A stretch of 64,000 bases of DNA. Origin: Arthrobacter globiformis. Lineage in GTDB: Bacteria; Actinomycetota; Actinomycetes; Actinomycetales; Micrococcaceae. Made by a program: the position numbers and the translations under genes. Below, one piece after another: positions 14,882 through 23,772 of this stretch (positions are counted from its first letter, which is position 1; each line of letters starts with the position of its first letter). The notes beneath the pieces were generated by a model. It was given only the letters and a program-made list of their open reading frames with translations. It was not told where the DNA came from and did not search any database. Where the stretch lies: contig NZ_JAUSYZ010000001.1 of the NCBI RefSeq assembly GCF_030817195.1, positions 2,790,001-2,854,000 on the forward strand. The letters run 5' to 3'.

Positions 14882-15520
14882 GTGTCGCGGTTCAGGCCTG
14901 ACTGGCGGCCCCCGCGCCTCCACCTGATCAAGGGAACAATGGTCGCCGCCGCTGAGGGCGACCCCCGTGCCGCTGCCCGGGCCAAGGCCGCCCCTCTCAT
15001 GGACCACCGCCGGCCCTGAACGCCGAAGAACTCCGCAGCCGAGGCGCGGGCCTACGCATCCTGAAGTTCGGCGGAGGCGATTGTGCTTGTTTCCTTGAAG
15101 CCGAGCGCACAGCGTCATACTGTCGCGGAAATCTTCTTGGCGTCGCGGCGTTTGGTCGCGACATATGTCCCCATGCCCTAAGAGCAGTAAGGCGCTCAAT
15201 GCGTGCCAGAAGCATCGACATCGTGTCCCATCACAGTGCTGCTCAAGAGCTGCGGCATTCGGCAGCATGGCCTTCAGAGCGGCGGTCCGCGATTAGCGCA
15301 CTTTGCTGCGTTAGGGCACTGCGCTCTCCCCGTAACAGGGAAATAACCCTAGACCTTTGTCGCACTGAACCAGCGGGACACCCGTAATACGGCGAGCGGA
15401 CATGGATTGATGTACACCAGGCATTCTTGCCCCGAAAGGAGCTTGCGCTGAACACGGTAACTCTCGATACTCCGTACCAGGCAGCTTTTGACGGGACCGA
15501 TAATCGAAGTCGAGGGAACC

Positions 15521-16186
15521 ATGGATATGAAACCGGAAGTCGGCGAACCCGGTGCAGGACCTTGGCAAGCGGAGTCACTGGAAGGCGTGGTGCGGCGGCT
15601 ACTGCCGGCAGCAGGACACCGTCCGGACCGCCCCTGGATTGTAGCGGTAGATGGAAGGAGCGGGGCCGGCAAGACCACCCTGGTCGGTCGTCTACTGGCT
15701 CAAGTGCCGGACTCAGATGTCGTTCACACGGACGATGTAGCGTGGCATCTCTCGTTTTTTGACTGGGCCGATGAACTCCGTGAGGGTCTCCTCGAACCCC
15801 TGCTCCAAGGCGAGGCAGTCCATTACCGTCCGCCGGGTTGGGTGGCCCGAAAACGTCCAGGTGCCATAGCCCTACCTGCCGGGCGTTCCGTGGTGTGGGT
15901 GGAGGGGAGCGGATCATCACGGCGAGCGCTCTCCGACCTGATCGACGCTTCGATCTGGGTGCAGTGCGACAACCTGGTAGCCCGGCGTCGTCTCCTGGTG
16001 CGAGATGGCAAGGAGGAAGAAGACCTGCACAGGGAGTGGGAAGAACAAGAAATTCCCTTCCTACTCGAAGACCGGCCATGGGAGCGCGCCACAGTGATCG
16101 TCGCCGGAAGGCCGGCCCTGGAGCACGACCCGAATACCCAGGTAGTGATCGCTAAGCCGGCATCAGCATGCGCGGAGATCACCTAA
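15521..16186 (+). CDS. P-loop kinase, uridine-kinase-like
   Basis: A 221-residue P-loop NTPase. WIVAVDGRSGAGKTTLVGRL contains the Walker A loop (GRSGAGKT, about 45-52). HTDDVAWHLSFFDW supplies the acidic substrate/Mg segment seen in the uridine kinase/pantothenate kinase-like superfamily, and VWVEGSGSSRRALSDLIDASIWVQCD and RDGKEEEDLHREWEEQEIPFL (split lid region) follow the family order. It probably phosphorylates a nucleoside or other small alcohol; the substrate is unknown. The ATG at 15521 is preferred (GAGGGA before it) over 15488. It stands alone between the sparse stretch and a convergent oxidoreductase. Confidence 0.78.
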   Translation: MDMKPEVGEPGAGPWQAESLEGVVRRLLPAAGHRPDRPWIVAVDGRSGAGKTTLVGRLLAQVPDSDVVHTDDVAWHLSFFDWADELREGLLEPLLQGEAVHYRPPGWVARKRPGAIALPAGRSVVWVEGSGSSRRALSDLIDASIWVQCDNLVARRRLLVRDGKEEEDLHREWEEQEIPFLLEDRPWERATVIVAGRPALEHDPNTQVVIAKPASACAEIT

Positions 16187-16302
16187 CGCTGGCCCCGGCA
16201 GGTCGCACGGTCACGGTTGTACGACGCCGGCTTCGGTTGAACTGCCGCTTGTTCTGGTTAGACCGTGAGTTACCCGGGTCCGGCGGGTCGGGAGGCCATG
16301 GG

Positions 16303-17331
16303 TCAGGATGACGGTGCGACGTCGATGAGCACCTTCCCGATGGTGCCGTGCTCCACGGCGTCATGCGCCGCGGCGGTATGTTCGAGCGGAAAGCGGGTCA
16401 GCGGCAGGCCATGTTCTTCACCCACGCGCAACGCGCCGGCCTTCAGCGCCTCGGAGACGGCGGCCACGGCGTGCTGTTTCTGCTCGTCGGTGACCGTGTA
16501 GGTGAGGATGAACTGGTACCGGACGTTCTTCGTCATGCTTTCACGGATGGGAACCGTCACTGATTCCCCGGGATTCGCCGCGTAGATGGCGATGGTTCCG
16601 CTTGGCTTGAGCACCTGCACGTCGGAGTCGATGTTGGCTGGAGCGTTAACGTCAACGACGGTGTCGACACCGCCGGGGGCTGCGTGGCGGACGGCAGTTA
16701 CGACGTCGTCGGTGCGGTAGTTGATGACGGTATGGGCTCCGGCGAGGCGTGCGAGTTCAGCTTTCCGGTCTCCGCTGACTGTGGTGATGACGGTTGCTCC
16801 GGCCCAGTCTGCGAGCTGAATGGCAGCATGCCCTACTGCGCCTGCGCCGCCGGTGACCAGTACCGTTCGTCCCGCCAGTGCTCCGGGGGAGAGCCTGGCA
16901 GGGCCGTCCCCGTTCGAGGTCAGCGCCCGGTGCGCCGTCAGGGCGGGGATGCCGATGGACGCGCCCGTGTCGAAGGATTCAGTACCCGGAAGCGCAACGG
17001 CTTTGGCCGCCGGTATGACCGCATACTCCTGCGCGGTGCCCTCATTGCCACCCCAGGCGACGTCCCAGAGCCAGACCCGGTCTCCCATGCTGAGTCCTGT
17101 CACTCCGGAGCCGATCGCGTCGATCACGCCGGCGCCGTCCTGGTTGGGAACCTTCGGTGCTTCCAGCGTTGTGCTTCCTCCTCCGCCTGCCCGGGATTTC
17201 CAGTCGGTGGGGTTCACCCCGGAGACGACCACCCGGACCCGGACCTCACCCGCGCCGGGATCAGCCAGCGGCTTGTCCTGAAGCTTCAGCACCGAGGACG
17301 GACCTGTCTCTTTGTACACAATCGCTTTCAC
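16303..17331 (-). CDS. NADPH:quinone-reductase-like medium-chain dehydrogenase
   Basis: A 342-residue MDR-superfamily enzyme. The N-terminal GroES-like domain (KAIVYKETGPSSVLKL, GEVRVRVVVSGVNPTDWKSR) lacks the catalytic-zinc cysteines, which fits the quinone-oxidoreductase (QOR) group. The Rossmann domain shows VLVTGGAGAVGHAAIQLADWAG and a short NADPH-binding loop (SGDRKAELARLAGAHTVINY). Such enzymes perform one-electron quinone or enone reduction with NADPH. GTG at 17331 is chosen because GGAG lies five bases before it and the conserved domain starts there. It is divergent from the rhodanese gene. Confidence 0.88.
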   Translation of the reverse strand: MKAIVYKETGPSSVLKLQDKPLADPGAGEVRVRVVVSGVNPTDWKSRAGGGGSTTLEAPKVPNQDGAGVIDAIGSGVTGLSMGDRVWLWDVAWGGNEGTAQEYAVIPAAKAVALPGTESFDTGASIGIPALTAHRALTSNGDGPARLSPGALAGRTVLVTGGAGAVGHAAIQLADWAGATVITTVSGDRKAELARLAGAHTVINYRTDDVVTAVRHAAPGGVDTVVDVNAPANIDSDVQVLKPSGTIAIYAANPGESVTVPIRESMTKNVRYQFILTYTVTDEQKQHAVAAVSEALKAGALRVGEEHGLPLTRFPLEHTAAAHDAVEHGTIGKVLIDVAPSS

Positions 17332-17706
17332 GTCTTCTCCAATGAGTCGGTTACCCGTGGCCGGCCTTACCCGAACCAACCTATCGAAGGACGGCGGCCA
17401 ACGTCCTGTGCAGATGGGTAGTCCAAGAGCCCGTCGAGATCGCGGTCCGCAGTGAAGTGTCCCTCGGGAAGCGGCTCACCGGCAGCGTTCCCTGGAAACG
17501 GGAGCCCAGACGGGATGGCGGGTGGTGTGGCAACCTTCGATGCCTGGGACCCCGCATCTTTGTTCACTACGATGGATTCTTGGCCCAGCCCACCGGGCAC
17601 AGAAGAAGAAGCCGACCCTGCGGAGGGATGGAACCATGCACTTTTCAAACCGTTCCCCGGGGCAGCAGCGCTGTGCGACGGAAACGAAGCAAGGCTGCGA
17701 GCCGAA

Positions 17707-18165
17707 ATGCCACGGCTGGATAGGACACAAGTGATTGCTGAAGGCACAGGCCCACGGAATACGGACAGTGCGGCTATGGCGTACTTCCGCGCGAAATTGA
17801 GGTTCGAGATCGATGTTATGGACGTTGCCGACGCCCCTGAAGGCACGTTCGTGCTGGTGGACACGCGGCGGCAATCGTCCTGGGAACATGGGCATATCCC
17901 GGGTGCAGTACATATACCGACTGCAGACATCCCGTCCTGTGCCCACGAGCTGATTCCTCCTGGGGTGAGCGTGGTGGTCTACTCGTGGGGGCCAGGGTGC
18001 AACGGCAGCACGGTCGCCGCCTTGGCCTTTGCCGACCTGGGCTATCCCGTGCGGGAAATGATTGGCGGTATCGAGTACTGGGCGCGGAACGGGCTCCCGG
18101 TGGAAACGGTCGCCGGAGTGGCCGCAGGCAAGCCCGACGGCTTGGTGACTGCGCACCCGGACTGA
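17707..18165 (+). CDS. Rhodanese-domain sulfurtransferase
   Basis: A single rhodanese domain: FVLVDTRRQSSWEHGHIPGAVHIP, then VVVYSWGPGCNGSTVAALAFADLGYPVREMIGGIEYWARNGLPVE. The active-site cysteine is C98 in the loop GCNGST, numbering from the ATG at 17707. Rhodaneses carry sulfane sulfur as a cysteine persulfide. The start is uncertain: the frame is open from 17452, but the first 85 codons do not resemble the family and are also open in other frames. The perfect hairpin at 18266 follows the gene as a shared terminator with the convergent RidA operon. Confidence 0.82.
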   Translation: MPRLDRTQVIAEGTGPRNTDSAAMAYFRAKLRFEIDVMDVADAPEGTFVLVDTRRQSSWEHGHIPGAVHIPTADIPSCAHELIPPGVSVVVYSWGPGCNGSTVAALAFADLGYPVREMIGGIEYWARNGLPVETVAGVAAGKPDGLVTAHPD

Positions 18166-18265
18166 CGGGCAGTGTCCCTGTGGACAGCACCTAGCGCGGA
18201 TTTGAGTCGCGATGCTACCTGCAGGACCATGCGCGAGGAGGTCTCGCAAATCCCAGTGGACGCAG

Positions 18266-18309
18266 AAATGGGGTGATGGCACGAGGGGTCTCGTGCCATC
18301 ACCCCATTT
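18266..18309. terminator. Bidirectional terminator, 20-bp perfect stem
   Basis: Arms 18266-18285 and 18290-18309 are perfectly complementary over 20 bp around a GGGT loop. They are flanked by AAA on one side and TTT on the other, so either strand gives a stem followed by U residues. It sits between the convergent rhodanese and RidA genes and should terminate both. Confidence 0.9.
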
Positions 18310-18365
18310 GTGTCCCGGGCAGGTCCTGGTGTCGTCCAGCGTTCAACACCGCCGGACGGAAAGAG

Positions 18366-18770
18366 TTAAGCGGTGACCGCCAGCGCGTCGATCTCTACCA
18401 GCATGACCTCGTGCGGGAGGTCAACGAACACCGTGGTGCGGCTGGGCAGTGCGCCGCTGGGGACATTCTCGCGGATAAATTCCCCGTAGACCTCGTTCAT
18501 GGCCGCGAAGTCGTCGCGGGTAGTGAGGTAGACGCGGAACATCAGGACGTCTTCCACGGAGGAGCCGCCTGCTTCGAGGATGGCCTTGACGTTATCCAGT
18601 GTGCGGCGGGTCTGGACGCGGACGTCGCCCTCTCCGATGTACTGGTTGGTGGCGGGGTCCATGGGGCCCTGGCCGGAGACCTGGAAGAAGCCGCCCTTCC
18701 GGATGCCCTGGGAGAATACATGCGCCGGGGCGGGCGCGTTTTCGGTCAGTACTACGGTCTTTTCACTCAT
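18366..18770 (-). CDS. RidA-family enamine/imine deaminase
   Basis: A 134-residue RidA (YjgF/YER057c) protein: FSQGIRKGGFFQVSGQGPMDP, RRTLDNVKAILEAGGSSVEDV, PSRTTVFVDLP with the catalytic Arg (R111), and VEIDALAVTA with E126. RidA hydrolyses reactive enamines/imines released by PLP-dependent dehydratases. It is translationally coupled (4-bp overlap) to the IclR gene and belongs to a divergon whose other arm encodes a PLP-dependent dehydratase, which is a direct functional match. Confidence 0.93.
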   Translation of the reverse strand: MSEKTVVLTENAPAPAHVFSQGIRKGGFFQVSGQGPMDPATNQYIGEGDVRVQTRRTLDNVKAILEAGGSSVEDVLMFRVYLTTRDDFAAMNEVYGEFIRENVPSGALPSRTTVFVDLPHEVMLVEIDALAVTA

Positions 18771-19528
18771 GCTGAGTTCCTTTCGTGGCTGATCCAGCCG
18801 AGGTCATTCGAGATGGCCTCGGTGCTGGCTTTGAGCTCGGGCAGCAGCTCGAGCAATCCTTCATAGCTGAGCATCACCACCGGTACCGAACAAGAGGCTG
18901 CGGCGACAACGGCGCCGGTGGCGTCGCGGATGGGGGCCGCGATGCAGTGCACGAACGCTTCGTGCTCGGCGTTGTCGTGGGCCCAGCCCTGGACCCTGAC
19001 CTCCTCCAGTTCGGCCAGCAGGGCCTCCGGTGAGGTCAGGGTGTTCTCGGTAACTTTCACGTAATCCAGCCCCGCGGCGATCTTTTCCTGCCGGCTGCGC
19101 GGCATGTCGGCGAGGAGGACTTTCGATACAGCAGCCGAGTGCAGCGATGCAGTCAGGCCGATGCGCGAATACATGCGGACTGGGTGGTGCGATTCGAACT
19201 TGTCGATGTACACCACCTCGTTGCCTTCGAAGACGGCGAGGTGCACGGTGTGCCCGGTGCGGCCGTTCAGCTCAGCCAGGTGCGGGTGTGCCACCTTTCG
19301 GATATCCCGCTGCTCCAGCGCGAGCGAAGACAGTTCGAACAGCTTGGAGCCAAGCATGAAGCGCTGATCCTCGTCCCGGACCACAAAACGCTTCTCTTCC
19401 ATGGCGTGCAGCAGGCGCATAACAGTGGTCTTGTGCACTGAGGCCTTGGCGGAGAGCTCGTCCAAGGTGGCTGGCTTGGCGGCGAGTTCAGCGAGCAGGT
19501 CTATGGCCCGCATCAGGCTCTGGCTCAT
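18767..19528 (-). CDS. IclR-family transcriptional regulator
   Basis: A 253-residue IclR protein. The winged helix lies at residues 5-60 (LMRAIDLLAELAAKPATLDELSAKASVHKTTVMRLLHAMEE), followed by the GAF-like effector domain (LNGRTGHTVHLAVFEGNEVVYIDKFES, LHSAAVSKVLLADMP, CIAAPIRDATGAVVAAASCSVPV). It overlaps its neighbours by four bases on both sides, in the order kdgK-iclR-ridA. KDG or a related 2-keto-3-deoxy sugar acid is a common effector of such IclR proteins (KdgR-like). It probably acts at the palindrome at 20698-20717. Confidence 0.92.
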   Translation of the reverse strand: MSQSLMRAIDLLAELAAKPATLDELSAKASVHKTTVMRLLHAMEEKRFVVRDEDQRFMLGSKLFELSSLALEQRDIRKVAHPHLAELNGRTGHTVHLAVFEGNEVVYIDKFESHHPVRMYSRIGLTASLHSAAVSKVLLADMPRSRQEKIAAGLDYVKVTENTLTSPEALLAELEEVRVQGWAHDNAEHEAFVHCIAAPIRDATGAVVAAASCSVPVVMLSYEGLLELLPELKASTEAISNDLGWISHERNSA

Positions 19529-20556
19529 GGCGTCACGCTCCGGTTGGTGTTGAATTGTCCATCTTTAACATGGATGGCAGCCCACTCGTCATCCGAAGAA
19601 CCGAGGATGGCTGCGAGCTCTTTTGCGGGGGGCAGAGGACCGCGATCACCGTGGACAGTCAGGGTGCAGGCCGCAGCGACGTGCCCCCTGCGGAGGCTCG
19701 CCTTCTGGCTCAGCCCGAACAGCATGCCGCTGAGGTAACCGGCGGCGAACGAGTCACCGGCGCCTACAGGTTCGACGACGGCCACGGACAGTGCGGGCAC
19801 TTCCTCCCGGGTGTAACCCGCGCCAGTCACTCCGTGCGACAGGGCAATCGCGCTGATCGCCTCGTTCTTGATGACCAGGACGCTGGGATTCGGCATGAGC
19901 CGGCGGAGTTCGGCTTCGTCGTTGGTGCCGAAGGCGTGTTCGGCTTCGTCTTTTCCGACAAGCACGACGTCGGCGAGGTTTGCCAGGCGCTGTAGTACGG
20001 AACGGTCCTGGCCGGCCCACAGCGCAGCCCGCCAGTTGACGTCGAAGCTGATGATCCGGCCGTGCCGTGGTGCGGTCAGGATGGCCTCGAGCAGTTCCAG
20101 GCATTCGGGCGAGAGCGCGGCGGTTATGCCGCTGAGATGGATGAGTGCCGCGTTTTCCAGCAGGGATGCCACGGCGGGATTGGCCAGTGTGCTGCGCCCC
20201 ATGGCCGATGCCGCAGATCCTTGCCTGTAATACAAAACCGAGCTGCCGCCGTCGGGGTCTGACTCGTGGGCGGGGATCTTTACGTACAGGCCGGTGGGCA
20301 AGGACGCATCCACCTCGACGCCGGAGACGCCAACACCGTGATCCTTGAGTACATGAAGGATGCGTGTGCCGAAGCCGTCGCGGCCCACGCGGCTGACCCA
20401 ATGCGTGTCCAGGCCCATCGCTGCCAGGCCCATGGCGACGTTCGACTCGGCGCCCCCGATCCCGAAATGGAGTTCGGTCGCCAGATGGAGCGGAACGGTA
20501 TGGGCAGGGGTAAGCATGGCCATGGTTTCGCCCACACATACAGCTGAAAGCATCAT
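19525..20556 (-). CDS. PfkB-family sugar kinase, probable KDG kinase
   Basis: A 343-residue ribokinase-like kinase: CVGETMAMLTP, GGAESNVAMGLAAMGLDTHWVSRVG (substrate-binding Gly-Gly and lid), and the C-terminal signature VEPVGAGDSFAAGYLSGML with the catalytic Asp in GAGDSF. The opening GETMAML and the partner genes (KDPG aldolase, IclR) point to 2-keto-3-deoxygluconate kinase, giving KDPG. It is first in a three-gene minus-strand operon and is divergent from the dehydratase gene. Other sugar-acid substrates of the PfkB family are possible. Confidence 0.88.
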   Translation of the reverse strand: MMLSAVCVGETMAMLTPAHTVPLHLATELHFGIGGAESNVAMGLAAMGLDTHWVSRVGRDGFGTRILHVLKDHGVGVSGVEVDASLPTGLYVKIPAHESDPDGGSSVLYYRQGSAASAMGRSTLANPAVASLLENAALIHLSGITAALSPECLELLEAILTAPRHGRIISFDVNWRAALWAGQDRSVLQRLANLADVVLVGKDEAEHAFGTNDEAELRRLMPNPSVLVIKNEAISAIALSHGVTGAGYTREEVPALSVAVVEPVGAGDSFAAGYLSGMLFGLSQKASLRRGHVAAACTLTVHGDRGPLPPAKELAAILGSSDDEWAAIHVKDGQFNTNRSVTP

Positions 20557-20697
20557 TCTCCCGCACTAGCTCTTGCGCTTCACAGCGACATTCGGACGCC
20601 GCGATTCTGAGGGTTTCGCGGCGGATTGGACGGCACTGCGGGTACGCCGCGGCCTTGACTCTCAATCCGCCACCATGTTAGACATATCACCAGCAGG

Positions 20698-20717
20698 TTT
20701 GCAACCGGCGTTGCAAA
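20698..20717. promoter_or_regulatory. Palindrome in the kdgK/dehydratase divergent promoter
   Basis: TTTGCAA-CCGGCG-TTGCAAA is a perfect 7+7 inverted repeat, followed by the related TTGC...GCAA spacing at 20711-20725. Lying between two divergent transcription units that include an IclR gene, it is the likely IclR operator. Confidence 0.6.
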
Positions 20718-20762
20718 ATACGCAATGCAAGCAAAACGCAGCACCGCGAAGGGAATCAACGC

Positions 20763-22088
20763 GTGAACACTTCCGAAGCCATTTCGGCAACTGCCGTGGC
20801 CGACCTCGCAGAACGCCAGCTCGATTGGCGGCACAAGGCCGTGCCCGCTGCCGCCAGCGGGAGCACCCACGCCGAGTTCCTCGCCGCAAAGCACACGCTG
20901 GCCGACCTCCAGACCCCGCTGCTCACCCTTGACGCCGGGGCGCTCCAAGCCAATGCCGACCACCTCGCTGCCTGGTGCACGGAGCGCGGGGTGCTGCTCG
21001 CGCCCCACGGCAAGACCACCATGGCTCCGCAGCTCTGGACTGAGCAGCTTAACCGCGGCGCCTGGGGCATCACGCTGGCCAACTTCGCGCAGCTCCGCGT
21101 GGCCCGAGGGTTCGGCGTCCGGAACCTGCAGCTCGCCAACAGCCTCACCGACCCGCACGCCATCGAGTGGGTCGCCAGCACCGCGACCGCCGACGCGCCG
21201 ATCCTGTCCTGGGTGGACTCCGTGGGAACAGTAGATGTCATTAACCGTGTCCTCGCCGGGAGTGACGCCGTGCTGGATGTGCTGGTGGAGCTCGGCGCGC
21301 ATGGCGGCCGGACAGGTGCCCGCGGCGTTGACGCTGCCATGGAGGTCGCCCGCGCCATTGCGGCCTCACCCAACCTGCGCCTGGTGGGTGTCAGCGGGTA
21401 CGAAGGCTCACTCGCGCACACAGCGGACGACGCCGGCCTGGCCGCCGTTCGCGGCTACCTCGCCCAGATGCGGCTGCTTCACGAGCAGTTGCACGCAGAT
21501 GGGTTATATGGCACCAGCTCCGTGATTATCACGGCGGGCGGAAGCGCGTACTTCGACGACGTCGTTACGGTTCTCTCGCCGTGCATCAGCACGGGGGCTG
21601 AGACCGGTGGCCGCAGTGTGGACCTCATGATCCGCAGCGGTGCGTACATCATCCACGATGACGGTTTCTACCGCGGCATCTCTCCGTTTTCCCGTGGCGG
21701 CGACCAGGCGTTCCGCGCCGGTATGCACGGGTGGGCCCGGGTTGTTTCGCAGACCGAAACCGGTCTGGCCATCCTCGACGCCGGCAAGCGGGACCTCCCT
21801 TTCGACGAAGGACTTCCGGAACCGCAGCTCATCGGCGCAACCCTCGGCGGACGCATGGAGCCCCTGGTTGGGGCCGAAATCACCTCGGTCAACGACCAGC
21901 ACTGCTTCATGACCTTCGACGCCGGCACCACCACAGTTCGCCCTGGCGACGTTGTCCGGCTGGGCCTGTCACACCCATGCACGGCCTTCGACAAGTGGAC
22001 TGTCATTCCCGTGCTCGCGGACAGCGGCACCGGACCAGCCACTGATGGCGGCCAGGCCGTCGTCGACCTCATCCACACCTTCTTCTAG
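20763..22088 (+). CDS. PLP-dependent D-amino-acid dehydratase (DSD1/D-threonine-aldolase fold)
   Basis: A 441-residue fold-type III PLP enzyme. The N-terminal alanine-racemase-like barrel carries the Schiff-base lysine in LLAPHGKTTMAPQ (K84); the C-terminal beta domain ends with VRLGLSHPCTAFDKW, where His and Cys resemble the metal site of eukaryotic D-serine dehydratase (DSD1). The family removes ammonia from D-serine-like or D-3-hydroxy amino acids. With KDG kinase, KDPG aldolase, RidA and a deacylase around it, D-glucosaminate (giving KDG plus ammonia) is the most attractive substrate, but D-serine or D-threonine are alternatives. GTG start with GAAGGGAA upstream. Confidence 0.85.
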   Translation: MNTSEAISATAVADLAERQLDWRHKAVPAAASGSTHAEFLAAKHTLADLQTPLLTLDAGALQANADHLAAWCTERGVLLAPHGKTTMAPQLWTEQLNRGAWGITLANFAQLRVARGFGVRNLQLANSLTDPHAIEWVASTATADAPILSWVDSVGTVDVINRVLAGSDAVLDVLVELGAHGGRTGARGVDAAMEVARAIAASPNLRLVGVSGYEGSLAHTADDAGLAAVRGYLAQMRLLHEQLHADGLYGTSSVIITAGGSAYFDDVVTVLSPCISTGAETGGRSVDLMIRSGAYIIHDDGFYRGISPFSRGGDQAFRAGMHGWARVVSQTETGLAILDAGKRDLPFDEGLPEPQLIGATLGGRMEPLVGAEITSVNDQHCFMTFDAGTTTVRPGDVVRLGLSHPCTAFDKWTVIPVLADSGTGPATDGGQAVVDLIHTFF

Positions 22089-22098
22089 GACCCAGACC

Positions 22099-23772
22099 AT
22101 GAAGATTCTCATCAGCAATGCCATCTTGGTGGACGGAACCGGAGCCGACCGCCGCCCCGCGGACGTCCTGCTGGACGGCCCGGTGATTGCCGCCGTCGCC
22201 GACCCCGCAACCCTCACCGCAGCGGAAACCGGCGCGGACCGCACCATCGACGCCACCGGTCTGGTCCTGAGCCCCGGCTTCATCGACATGCACGCGCATT
22301 CAGATCTTCAGCTGCTTATTAACCGGGACCACTACGCCAAGCTGAGCCAGGGCGTAACAACCGAGCTGCTGGGCCAGGATGGACTGTCCTATGCTCCGGT
22401 GGACGATGCCACGCTCGCCGGTGTTCGTGAGAAGATCGCCGGCTGGAACGACAACCCCGCGGACTTCGACTGGAACTGGCGGACGGTGGGGGAGTACCTG
22501 GACCGACTCGACGCTGAGGTCGCCGGTGCGGACGGCACCCCAGGCCGTATCGCCACCAACGCCGCCTACCTTGTCCCTCAAGGAACCGTCCGTGCCATGG
22601 TCATGGGCTTCGCCGAGGGCGCTCCCACTCCCGACCAACAGCAGCAGATGCAGGACGTCATCCGAGCCGCGATAGAGGAAGGCGCCGTGGGAATGTCCTC
22701 TGGCCTCACCTATACGCCGGGAATGTATGCCCGGACCGAGGAGCTTGCCGGACTCTGCCGGACGGTGGGCGAACTGGGCGGCTTCTACGCACCGCATCAC
22801 CGCTCCTATGGCAAGGGTGCGCTCGGCGCGTACGCCGAAATGATCGGGCTCAGCCGGGACACGGGTTGCGCCCTGCACCTGTCGCACGCCACCATGAACT
22901 TCGCCGAGAACAAGGGCCGCGCCGGGGAACTGCTGGACCTGATCGACGAGGCGTTGGACGACGGCGTGGACATCACCCTCGACACCTACCCCTACCTCCC
23001 CGGAGCCACCACGCTCTCCGCGATCCTCCCCAGCTGGGCATCGTCCGGAGGTACGGAATCCACCCTTGCGCGACTTAAAAATCCCGAAACCAGGGCGAAG
23101 ATCCGCGAAAGCGTGGAGATCTACGGCTCGGACGGTTGCCACGGAGTGGTTGCCGAGTGGGACACCCTGGAAATCAGCGGCGTCCAGAACCCGGCGCTCG
23201 CAGGCTACGTGGGCAAGACCATCAAGGACATCGCCACCGAAGCAAACCTGGAGCCCTTCGACATCTTCGTGCAGATCCTAATTGACGACCGCCTCGGCAC
23301 GGGCATCCTGCAGCACGTCGGCCACGAGGAAAACGTCCAGGCCATCATGAAGCACCGCACGCACACCGGTGGCAGCGACGGACTCCTGGTCGGCGCCAAG
23401 CCGCACCCACGGGCGTGGGGCACCTTCCCGCGCTACCTCGGCCACTACTCCCGCGACCTCGGACTGCTCAGCCTCGAGGAAACGGTCCACCACCTGAGTG
23501 GCCGCCCCGCAGCACGGCTCAAGCTCCATCAGAGGGGACTGGTCCGCGAAGGCTACGCGGCCGACGTCGTGCTCTTCGATCCCGAGACCGTCCGCGACGA
23601 AGCCACCTTCGAGAACCCCCGCCAGGCCGCCAGCGGCATCCAGTACGTCTTCGTCAACGGCACGGCAGCGATCGACGGCGGCCAGCCCACCGGCGCCCGC
23701 GCCGGCCGCGCCCTGCGCCGCAGCAGCGACGGACTCACCAGAGAAGGAAAGCAACCCACCCATGACTCCTGA
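22099..23772 (+). CDS. N-acyl-D-amino-acid deacylase (amidohydrolase)
   Basis: A 557-residue metal-dependent amidohydrolase. LSPGFIDMHAHSDLQLL holds the HxH metal pair (H65, H67); EEGAVGMSSGLTYTPGM, FYAPHHRSYG, LHLSHATM, GILQHVGHEENVQAIM and TGGSDGLL complete the D-aminoacylase set. It cleaves N-acyl groups from D-amino acids or, as proposed from context, from N-acetyl-D-glucosaminate. The start at 22099 follows the dehydratase stop by 10 bp; the longer frame to 21952 overlaps that gene. Its end overlaps the aldolase gene by 11 bp. Confidence 0.92.
   Translation: MKILISNAILVDGTGADRRPADVLLDGPVIAAVADPATLTAAETGADRTIDATGLVLSPGFIDMHAHSDLQLLINRDHYAKLSQGVTTELLGQDGLSYAPVDDATLAGVREKIAGWNDNPADFDWNWRTVGEYLDRLDAEVAGADGTPGRIATNAAYLVPQGTVRAMVMGFAEGAPTPDQQQQMQDVIRAAIEEGAVGMSSGLTYTPGMYARTEELAGLCRTVGELGGFYAPHHRSYGKGALGAYAEMIGLSRDTGCALHLSHATMNFAENKGRAGELLDLIDEALDDGVDITLDTYPYLPGATTLSAILPSWASSGGTESTLARLKNPETRAKIRESVEIYGSDGCHGVVAEWDTLEISGVQNPALAGYVGKTIKDIATEANLEPFDIFVQILIDDRLGTGILQHVGHEENVQAIMKHRTHTGGSDGLLVGAKPHPRAWGTFPRYLGHYSRDLGLLSLEETVHHLSGRPAARLKLHQRGLVREGYAADVVLFDPETVRDEATFENPRQAASGIQYVFVNGTAAIDGGQPTGARAGRALRRSSDGLTREGKQPTHDS

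Larger units (their letters stand above)
13640..15520. other. Sparse 1.9-kb stretch
   Basis: No full-length gene is recognisable. It contains a possible 46-codon ORF (13971-14111), a frameshifted DUF1508-like gene (14465-14640) and two hairpins: CCCAGT...ACTGGG with a nested CCCC/GGGG (about 13686-13711), and a 34-nt one at 14848-14881. Many overlapping frames are open only because the GC content is high. From 14890 to 15520 I see nothing supportable. Confidence 0.6.
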
